A stretch of 58,197 nt of DNA from NCBI GenBank assembly GCA_021160245.1, contig JAGHCW010000154.1:1-58197 (forward strand), written 5' to 3'. The notes under the pieces were generated by a model. That model worked only from the letters and a program-made list of their open reading frames with translations, was not told the origin of the DNA and made no database searches. This stretch comes from a bacterium (GTDB taxonomy: Bacteria; B130-G9). A program made the position numbers and the translations under genes. This document shows positions 45,001-53,200 of the stretch, piece after piece. Every line of letters begins with the position of its first letter. Positions within the stretch are counted from its first letter, which is position 1.

Positions 45001-47151
45001 CGGGTCAAGTTGACCGGTGAATAAGGAGGGGCCAGCATTGCGCAGCTCAACAACCCCCGCCGGAGTTCCAAACCACCTGTGCCCGTAAGGGTCAACCTCG
45101 GCCGCTGCAACTCGATTGCTGAAGAGCCCGCTGTTATCCACATAATAGTTCGTGCAGACGCCGAGACCAGGCCTCAAGCAAGAGAGCCCATTCTCAGTTC
45201 CTGCCCAAATATAGCCCGCATAATCAACGTGAATCGAGAGGACTATATCCGAGGCTAGCCCAGAGTTCGCCTTCCTGAAGCTTCGCCAAGAGCTCCCGTC
45301 CGGCTGGCATGTGCAGACTCCGCGCATGGTGCCAAACCAGGGATTGCCGGCTCTGTCGAGATCGACACAGAAGACTATGTCAGAGATAAGGCCTGAGTTA
45401 GTGGTGCTATATGACTGCCAGACATCGCTGGCGGTATCGTAGGACGAAACTCCCCAACGAGTCGCAAACCAGATCAGGTCGCCGGTTCCGATGGCGATAT
45501 CGTTGACCCAATTGTCGGCCAATCCGCCACCTGTGCTCTCAACCGTGAAGGTCGCCCATCTCTCGCCCGGGTCGGGCCAAAGATTCCTGTCGTAAAGCGA
45601 GACGCCGTCCTCAGTTCCAATCCATACAAGGTCATCATTGCGATCCGGCCGTACGACGTTTACGGCATTGCTAATCAGGCCGCCGTCCGTGTTCGATACG
45701 TTAAACGTCTCGAACGTCCATTTCAGGGAGCCTTCATCATAGTCGGCGCGTCCAATTCCCTCGTCAGTTCCGACGTACATTACGTTCGCGTCAGTGGCAA
45801 TGTCTATCGAGGTGACGTAATCACTAGGTAGTACTAGGGCCGTGTTGAACTGGCGATAGTGCTCCCATTCCGGCACTACTGGATTGCTGTAATCGTCCAA
45901 CGACAGCATCCCGGCGCCCCTCGTGCCGATATAGATGCGTTCCTTCCCATTATAATCGTCATCGAAGAACTTGAGAGTGGTTACGTAGTTGGCGAACCCG
46001 ATGCCATCGAACAAGGTCTCCCAGGTCTGACCGCCCATGTCATACTGACTCACGCAGTAACGCGTTGCGAAGTAAACGTTCGCTCCTGCGAATTCGATGT
46101 CCCTGACGTTATTTTCGACAAGGCCACTCTCGCCTGTTATGTAGCGACTCCACGTGTTCTGGTCTCGGTCGTATGTATTGACGCCTCGAGGCGTGATGAT
46201 CCAGAAAAGCCTGTCGTCCGATGGGTCAACCACCATCCGCACGATCTCATCGTGCAGAAGGCCAAATGGGGATGTGTTTGCCCGCGTAAATACTTCCCAC
46301 GTGCCGTCTTCTATTTTTGCAAGACCATCGCCCGTGGCGAACCACACCTCTCGGCAAGGGCCGAAAGCAACGTCAACGACTATATCGGACGGAAGGTCGG
46401 ACGGAACGTCAGAATCGCTCGTGTCCCAGCAGAACCAGCGCATTGAATCGCCTTCTGGCATGGAGGGATCGAACACCATGACGCCCGAATCAGTTCCAAA
46501 GAATATCCGGCCATCAGAACATGGATCAAAGGCTATGCAAAATACGTTGTCGGAGACAAACTCGGGGTACTGCCAGCTGTTAAAGTACTCCCAATAATTG
46601 TCGTCGGTATCAAACCACTCGTTATTAACATAATCATAAATTGCGGAACAAACACCGTAGTCTGTCATGAAGTACATTCTATCAGGATCAGCCGGCTCGG
46701 CGCCGGGCATTATCCTTCTAATGTAATTCGATGAGAGGCCACTGTTAAACCTCGTGTAAGTAGTGAAGGTAGGGCCTGCCGGGTCTATCTTCACAAGACC
46801 CTTGTCAGTCGCCACCCAGACCATACCATTCTGCGTCGCCATATCGAGGATATGGTCTGAGGGCAAGTTCACCAGATGAACTGACGCCTCAGGCGCAAAA
46901 AGCCTATCGACCGCTTGATGATACTTCGCCTCATACGCCCCCGTGACGGCGTCGTAACGAACGAGGCCAACCATGGAAGTGCCTACCCAAACTTTCCCAT
47001 TGACCTCAACGGCGCAAGTTGTGTCATTGCTTTCAGTGTATGCTCGCCACCCTCCGCTTCCGGTCGGTAGTGCATGCACGGCGCCGCTTATGCCAAAAAT
47101 GGCAACCAACAAAAAGACTGTCCCAACCGCAACAGAGCGCGACCTTCGCAT
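39049..47151 (-). CDS. Giant exported protein B (2700 aa): Reg_prop propeller, PPC, PQQ propeller, 11 Ig-like, ASH, C-terminal module
   Basis: A signal peptide of ~28 residues ends at AVHA-L. Residues ~30-700 are Reg_prop blades, many with W-[FIV]-[GA]-T. Residues ~703-805 are an Ig-like spacer. Residues ~808-937 are one PPC domain (FEPADNTC; GDVDWF). Residues ~939-1310 are a PQQ propeller starting QWPMLQRDLERTG with blades of the form D-G-T-V-Y-F-G. Residues ~1315-2464 are eleven Ig-like modules. Residues ~2467-2581 are one ASH domain (SFGEVLL). Residues 2582-2700 are the C-terminal module. GGAGG stands 9 nt before the ATG. It follows C by 58 bp, so an operon is likely. The architecture is that of A and C, with more stalk modules but fewer PPC and ASH domains than A. 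Function unknown. Confidence 0.88.
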   Translation of the reverse strand: MRRSRSVAVGTVFLLVAIFGISGAVHALPTGSGGWRAYTESNDTTCAVEVNGKVWVGTSMVGLVRYDAVTGAYEAKYHQAVDRLFAPEASVHLVNLPSDHILDMATQNGMVWVATDKGLVKIDPAGPTFTTYTRFNSGLSSNYIRRIMPGAEPADPDRMYFMTDYGVCSAIYDYVNNEWFDTDDNYWEYFNSWQYPEFVSDNVFCIAFDPCSDGRIFFGTDSGVMVFDPSMPEGDSMRWFCWDTSDSDVPSDLPSDIVVDVAFGPCREVWFATGDGLAKIEDGTWEVFTRANTSPFGLLHDEIVRMVVDPSDDRLFWIITPRGVNTYDRDQNTWSRYITGESGLVENNVRDIEFAGANVYFATRYCVSQYDMGGQTWETLFDGIGFANYVTTLKFFDDDYNGKERIYIGTRGAGMLSLDDYSNPVVPEWEHYRQFNTALVLPSDYVTSIDIATDANVMYVGTDEGIGRADYDEGSLKWTFETFNVSNTDGGLISNAVNVVRPDRNDDLVWIGTEDGVSLYDRNLWPDPGERWATFTVESTGGGLADNWVNDIAIGTGDLIWFATRWGVSSYDTASDVWQSYSTTNSGLISDIVFCVDLDRAGNPWFGTMRGVCTCQPDGSSWRSFRKANSGLASDIVLSIHVDYAGYIWAGTENGLSCLRPGLGVCTNYYVDNSGLFSNRVAAAEVDPYGHRWFGTPAGVVELRNAGPSLFTGQLDPLSGDRNETFVYTVRYEDPECEAPVRLWVEIDGGDYDMTLISGDYCSGLWRYTAAWPELAVGAHSFHFYALEADNNLVDDGPYAGPTITCEPWAPDAFEPADNTCTGATLLPTNGYWHTGHNLEAPGDVDWFKFYAESQITYLIEVERAPGFFDYTGNVYLYDRGDPCAGTALLRQDLDSTNTEIVFPCLNTGEYYIMVEHSNPAAVLDCALGHYQFSVYGPQWPMLQRDLERTGNSAVDGPVSTNVNWIYTIPNDIITTAPVIDGDGTVYFGTSDNSLMAVASDGTLKWAYHTAHAITTTPALSYDRYVYFGTEDGRLYGVSELGALKAGFPYVSQTEAAIRAGVAINRVENYTIYFGDDDGYLYAVNMNGGLKAGFPYISNVEGEEFTGTLMIGEFEDIYIGGGCGVFHVVDPDGTLDPNGALSWWYDEGLRDDRMAAAMATDGSIFFGSSTRRFCCAERPDPMLMPCAADLRWEIIMPDSVLSVPVIAPDGTVYFGCDDGYIYAIEDQYASIATVVYDVGAPVRSALIMDRSGHIYFGADDNKYHCITSSGASVWESPDLGEPPALSCAIANDGTLYWAKPDGRLYSYNDSVVPDTADPASQFESPNEPPAYGNADTVPIVLDFTAWDTGMRRTGVAYTELWFSKDGGAWQDSGLDPKYGTSGRFIFNPPSEGIYDLCTRAYDNADPSNIEPLQVKGTTVFDTTLPVSDCALESYSVSRENIEIDFTLFDVLSGPARTRLWFRFNDGLWRNTGLNAFGPFGNFTITLPENEDGHYYFYTQGWDNSENVEPAPSADTQPCGFMIYDVIPPTSACSVPLEFTRAPMLIDFWSVDDRSGVDHVNLWYVYNNESSDPANWSRYNIPTVGGDSGVFEFYPTAFLGEAGGQYLFAALATDKCGNAEHITRAIAEGKVVTTSYAPAPPTSTPTFDPAYTNELPVIIPFVAQDNSGMGLKNQDAVRLYYRSEGGLEMDTGLTIDGAGAATLNDSFEFSGLTDDGVYLFRTEAWDNATGAQRDDLGECTIILDRNAGTSMCNGPAYSTGGDVPIEFTAWDDFSGVDDVVLFVRYEAGAWMSPMLNDQGEFGVISFTPVDGDGAYEFYSQMSDMAGNMEAGHDVPDFTMFRDTQLPSTLIFASGMSSESTVVISYEATDGQNGSGVSNVELFWMPPGQVTWLSTGLSSAQATGQFLLPFSGGEGEYKVMAIATDVAGNVEQSTSFMEIIYDASAPTSSCSCPYATTATPINISFTAQDAVSTVTNVDLYYRYSPGIGYSAGSWTRVSTATIPWTGTFVFDETFGEGIYEFYTIAHDIVGNTETTPGFWTPPKATWRYDVTNPQSSCFVCIPKDGTVISGLDEDEFECAPVMFLTSMPFVVSFEATDDVSGVQTTVIYYRFNGGAWRDIGWHSADGSGRFVFDRDQGMGVYEFASVSSDYSGNQEPLAAKCTAYMDILAPSSTCTCDEYTSGESVAVHFTAHDDTGFMNTYLWYNKDGAKDDEGAKKWADSGVFGSGTQGVLTFKPEGDGVFEFFTHSIDMAGRSEIMKNEAECSTIYDTIPPGSGVSAPYFVTEPTIATLSCWGTDEGSGVANLHLYCQFELENFFDTGLTADETETSFTYHLDRGEGRYGFICIATDHSGNVQSTPSTLVPCIYDATPPETECTGEVKVDGELMFVYFTVDDEVAGIGDVALWYSYAGGEWQEATSATTNLPWSYSFRFSPTDGRGEYSFYSIGTDKAGNVEDAPDEADTTYSYVPGIPELRVFPESISFGEVLLNQVSASTLQLLNVGGADLRVTDVVVASQSTLIQSFECISSFPVTIGGEDYSTAQIIFQPTELGRISAVLEIWWVNVKGGQPSKVEVPVVGYGVLVEPPTISIEAQAASRLHDDDEIVIDVSVENKGPSIDVEAYIAVQDPFGSLYFWPDWSQELSGFVLTLDEGFRLVDFELMRISPGMGIAPGSYTFYAALAAPGSLDFMGPISTCNFDVGSSY
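39760..43209 (-). repeat. Eleven Ig-like modules in giant protein B
   Basis: The same module type as in A, with 90-120 codons each. One module (near 40920-41000) carries an insertion with extra cysteines. Two modules lack the leading S-x-C, so the disulfide pattern is not universal. Confidence 0.8.
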
Positions 47152-47209
47152 ACCGATTAACCTCCGTCACTTATTCGAGTTGTTCTCATTAGGCATACTC
47201 GTAATTATC

Positions 47210-50200
47210 TTAAAAAAGTACCCACCTAATCTCCGCTACTTCTGTCATGAAATTATACCGTGTCCCCGGCTCAACAAGTGCCGCGAAAAGCTTATATTCA
47301 CCTTTCGGTAATTCACCTTCATTATATTCAAACCTGAGGAATGGCAACGGCGGCGTGTTCAGGCCAGCGGGTAGCGACACCGAGATCCCGGTCGGGTTCG
47401 TCGTCCAGTCCGGGAAGTAGCAAAGCTCTCCCGTCGGCAGCATCGCCGCGATGTAGAGGTCTGCCTCAACATCCTCGAAGACGCCAGCTATTCCTATCGA
47501 AGCCTCCAGCTCTTGACCGTCGCCAATTACTCGCGCCGGCGCCTTGAGGAAAAGCGTCGGTCCTAGGGGCCCGAGGCCTGTTCCGCTGACCGCGACTTGG
47601 GTAATCGGCAAATTGTCGTCGTTGCTGTAAATCATAATCGTCGTATCCGTTACGCCTACCGTCCACGGACAAAATACGACCGGGAAATCTAGCCAATCCC
47701 CGGGCGCAATGCTTCTGTTCGTATCTGATAAGTAGAAAGTATCCAGGTTGTTCGAGTATATGCTGCTGATAAGAAGATTACCTGTGCCATGATTGTTGAT
47801 GCGCAGTAACCATTGCCTCTCCGCGCCAATCGAAAGCATCCCAAAATCATGGCTCAATACAGGTATATCGATCTCCGGCTCAGCGGGACCGCAGATAACT
47901 GTGCAATCTGCATACGCGGGCGCCGGCTCCCTATTGTTAGCCTCGTCTTCGGCTCTGGTGTAAAACTCGTACGTCCCATTGCATTCAGGTGGATAGAAAA
48001 GGAATATACCCGCCTCAGTGTAGTAGTCGGGATCGTCATACTGGGTCCAAACCCCGCCTTCATATCTGTACCAGAGATACGTCCTATAAACACCTGATGT
48101 GTCAAAGTCGTTCTCCGGCCAGCTCTCGGATAGGAATGGATCGTCGTCGGCAACGTAGTCAATCGCTATCAGGCCATCCGTCACGTGCCAATCGTCGCAG
48201 CTGCATTCCGACATGGGTGGAATCACGTCGTAAGTAATGTACGCGTCCCAGTAAGGGACACCATCGGGAACGTTGAACTTGAGGAGCGGCCGCTCCTGCT
48301 CATTCCCTGCGCTATCAATTGCCTGAGTATAGAACGCATACTCCCCATTGCCGTCCTGGGGATAGAAGTGGAAGAAGCCGGCGTCGGCAGGGAGCGCCTG
48401 TCCCGTGTAGCGCCAATCGATGTCGTCACCCGTCCAGTCATTTATCGGCGTCGGAGCGAAGACTCGATACGCATAGAAGAGCCTCACCTCCTCCAATCCG
48501 CTTGAATTGCCATTGGCATCGCTCGCCGTGAAGAGTATCTCAAGGGGATTATCCGAATCACCAGTCAAATGCTGAGAGATCGGACTTGTATTCACCCAAC
48601 ACCTTGACGATGGCGCGCCGATTTCGTAACGGGTCGTCGCCTTCGGGGTCAGTAGCATCGGTTCGACGTTGCCTGCATTGTCGGTCGTTCGAGTATAGAA
48701 ATCATATATACCGAGACCGTGATTGAAGACAAACTTGAACGTCCCCTCTGTAAGTGTCTCGATGTGCCCACTCGACTCCCAACCGATGTCTCTGCTAGAA
48801 TCATCGGGATCGGTGTACTTATACCAGAGCTCCACCGAGCTCGGACCGCTACGGTCGTCAGAGGCGCTGAATTGAACGTCAACGAAATGACGCCAGGTTG
48901 CATCCGGAGCAGAGCAGGTCGATTCCGGCATAACAGTATCATAGACCGTGGTGCAATCGACGCCCTTGATCCCCTCCCTGTTGCCACCTAAGTCGGTAGC
49001 GTGCAACAGGAATTCGTAGTAGCCCTCACCCTCCGGCGGGTCAAACTCCAGATATCCAGTCAAAACCGTCGCCTCGGTGATGTAATCCTGCCAGGCGCCA
49101 CCCTCGTACGTGTAGGCTAGTTCCATCGAATAGATGAACGGGCTCGTCTCATAACTTATTACTATGGGCGCCACATTCGTATAGGGATCACAGAAGCCTC
49201 TTGAACTTGGCTCTGCATAAATGATCTCAGACGAGCAATCCGCCTCATCCTTGAAGGGCTCTTGATGGCCCACCGCATCCACAGATTGTGTCAGGAAATA
49301 GTAAGTGCCGCTAACTGCCATTGGGTAGAATTCGAAGGTGCCGCTCGGTCCCTCCAATGACATTCCGGTATCCACCCACTCGCCATCGTCGTGCTTGGCC
49401 CAAAGCCCAGTCTCAACAACCTCGCTCCCGGCGTCTGTGGCCGAGTAAGACACGCGAATAGGGATCATCCGCGATGTTGATGAGCAGCGGCATGATGAAT
49501 CAGGCGGCTGAGTATCACAGTTTGACAAAGCGTCGTAAGTCTTGGGCGGGACCTCGATGTTCCCACAGTTATCAACTGCTATGGTGTAGAAGCGATAGAC
49601 ACCGTCGCCGTTCGCCGCGGTGAACTGAAACACTCCGGCATCGGCGTCAGATACGTATGTGCTTCTGATGTAATCACCATCATTGAAGCTATAAAAGAGC
49701 CGCACCTCCGCAAGGCCCGCCACATTATCCGAGCCAAGGAACGAGACCGGTATGTCGCCCTGTGAGAAGACGTCCGCTGCTATGCAGACAGAGTTCGGGT
49801 CGCTTATGTCGTAAACGATTGCGCAATCAGGATCAGTCTCGTCCTGAGGCGCGGGCTCCCAGTTGCCAGCTACGTCGCGGGCTCTTGTGTAGAAGCGATA
49901 GATGCCTTCGCTTTGCCACTGAGCCGGGTTCGGGTTGTATGCGAAAGAACTCGACAGGGCACGGGCCGCAGGCGCAATGTTGATATCAGGGGTAATCTCT
50001 GTCCACGATACGTCGCTCTTATACTTGAGATAACATCTAATCGTGTCAACGCCCGTCGCGTCATCGCTTGCCGTGTAGTTCACAACGATCGGCAGAATCC
50101 TCGTGTAGTCGGCGCAGCTTGCCGCTGATTCTGGCGTAATGACATCATAGAAGACTGAAATCATGAAGTTCTGGGCGTTCTCATAGTCCTGCTGGTTGTT

Positions 50201-53200
50201 CATCTCGTCCGTCGCTACGATGAAGAAGTCATACTGTCCCTGACCGTAGGTGGCGTCGAAAGAAAATGTCACGAGTCCAGTCTCAGTATCGAAGCCGAAC
50301 GTATCAATTCCACTATCTTGCCACTCGCCCTGGTTAAACCTGTAGTAGAAGCGAATGGTAAAGGTCTCAGAAAAGAAGTCGGTTAGAGCGAATTCATCAA
50401 TGATAAACGGAGTGCTGCTGAACGCGGGAGGCGCGCCGAGGACTAACGTCGTCGGAGGGCTTGTATCATAAAGCGTTTGCGAATCGTAATAATAGACAGG
50501 GGAGTCCTCAATCAGACCGGAGCAATCGGTTGCCCGGGTGTAGAAGGCGTAATAGCCGTCGCCATCGGGTGGAGAGAACATGAACGTGCCCGTCTCGCCG
50601 GCCAGTGACGAGACCGTCGCCGCGGCCGCAATTGGCGCCCAACTATCGCCATCAAGACAATGATCATAATAGAGTGTTGTCCAAGCGACTCCACTGCCAT
50701 CATCAGCGGAGACGTAATCGACAGGAATCTCCGGAGCATTACTGGAAAGCGGGCTTGAGCACTCAGACCTCGGAGCCGTGTTATCGACCATAGGTCCGTA
50801 ATAAACGCCAGTCTCGGGGGCTCTTGCTACGCCACCATAGCCATCCTCAAACAGGAAATAATAGGTGTGCAATCCTTGCTCGGCGAATTGCGTGTCGAGC
50901 GTAAATATAAACGTATATGGGTCGCTGCCCGGCTGCCAATCGGAGATGTGATATGACACGTCATCAAGCACGATGAAGCATTTCGCAGGGAAATCGTAAT
51001 CAATGTCCTGATAAGTTGTGAAGAACCGGAATGTCTCGGCGGTACTTCCAGCAGCCGGAATTACGCCTGTATTCCCGACCGGATCAGTTACAAGGTCCGG
51101 CTCCGCATTCTCGCTTGCAATAGCATACATCGTATTGCCTGCAACAAAGAAGACCTCATGGTCAAGTCCGATTACTATGGAGGATACTATCGGCTGGCCA
51201 ACATCGCCGGCATAGAGAACGTCAATTCCCGGACCGGTTGGCAGCTGCACCTCACCCATGAGAAATAGGGAACCACTCTCAGAACCCACATAAACGTGTC
51301 CGGCGCCATCGACCGCCGGCGCGTGACATATAGGTCCGCCAGTGTCGAAGCTCCAGTTAAGACTCAAAACCCCTTCGTCCCTGTTCAACGCGTAGAAGAT
51401 GCCGTCTGTGGAACCGAAGTAAAAGCTGTCGTCACCACCAAACGCTCCGTGGCCCTCAATCGCGCCTCCTGTTTGGAATGTCGAGATCGGTGTGTTGAAG
51501 TTGTTCGGGGCGAAGCTGCGCATAATGCCGTCATCTGCCCCAACATAGACGTAGCCATCGCTGTCAACTACGGGGGAGGTGCGGATCGGGTACCCAACCG
51601 TCCCCTGGTTGTTGATGCTCCCGTTGCCGGTATCTATATTGTATAGTCTCCCTTCGGTACAACCAATATAAAGCTCGGACTCGTCGGGAGAAAGCGCGGG
51701 CGAGGAATTCAAGAACGGGCAGGCAACCTGTCTGTCCCACCTCAACGAGCCGTTGGGCTCAAGTGAGTAAACGCCACCGTCAAAAGAGGCGAAATAGATG
51801 TTCCCGTCAGAATCTACGACCGGCGAGGAGTAAATCCCCGCGCTCAAGGGGCCAGGGTATGGGTAGCGCCAGTAAAGCGCTCCATTTGCAGAGTACACCG
51901 CATAGAAATAGCCTTCTTGAGTGCCATAATAGACCACTGAACCATCGGGCGAAAGCGCCGGAGAACACATAACGGGATCAAGATCAAACGGCTCATAGAC
52001 CCATCTTTCCTCAAAATCAGGGGACAACGACACGAGCCGACCATAATCCGCCCCGAAGTAGAGATTGCCCGCACCATCAATTGCAGGTGTTGAGGCGATG
52101 GTCGGGCCAGTCGTGTATGTATGCGCGACCTGATATTCCCTCGGACCGATGGATGCCGCAGTCGCTGGCCTTGTGCCAACGCGGCCCAGCATCGGCCATT
52201 GGTTTCCTGATATAGAGATGCTGTAAACCCCGGCGCTCTCGAGCGAGGAGCCCGGGGAAGCGTTGTCGATAACCCTTAGGAAATAGTAGCCCGCGACCTC
52301 TGCTACAAAGGGGAACGGCGCGGTCGAATCGCCGCCCGGATTCGGCGCAAGGGTACAGTCATCGAGATAAATCTCCACCTCGACGGCAGCCCCAGCCGCG
52401 GCATTCAGCGTTATGGTGTATTCAATATCGGTATCTGCCCTGAAATAGAACCAGTCTTCGTCCGTTCCCAGTGGCACGAGGTTGTGGCCCGAGTGGACGC
52501 TCCCGTCAGTCCATATAAGCGCTGCGTCCATACATCTGTTATCCGGCTCAAAACCGTCCCAGGTATCAGGACCCGTGAATGTATCTTGCGGATACCTAAC
52601 TTGACAGCCATCACTGTCAGCAAAGACGAAATAGTGGACCCAATGGCCGGAGTCGAGCGCGAGCGTAGTTGCATAATTCCCGTTATCCGGTGAGCCGGAT
52701 ACGAGTTCCATATCGTAAGGTGAGGCGCTCTGCTCGTCACGACCGACGAAGACCTCCGCGCTAATCGGCGCGAAGCCATCCACATCCATGTAGGTTACTC
52801 CAAACGTATAATCAGTAAGCGGTCCACTCAATGCGGGCTCTAGCGTCGCATCCAAGAGAACGGGCATGCCCTGCCTGAGGACCGAGGCGCCTCCTCGCGT
52901 CGCAAGCCAAAGGCCTATGCAAGGCTGGTAGCAGAGATCATAGACATTATCGTTAATCAAGCCACTGTTCTTTGTGGTGAAGCGCTCGCCTGTCATCGTG
53001 CCATCGGTGAACTTCGTTAGGCCGCGGCTCGTGGCTATCCAGACTGTATCGCTCGAACCAAATATGATGGAGTTTATCGTATTGCTTCCGAGTCCCGACC
53101 CGAAATCGCTGGTCCTGATCGTCGTCCAGACATTTTGAGCTCTATCAAACTTACTAATGCCGTTGGTCGTCCCGATCCAGATACAGCCGTTCGCATCAAC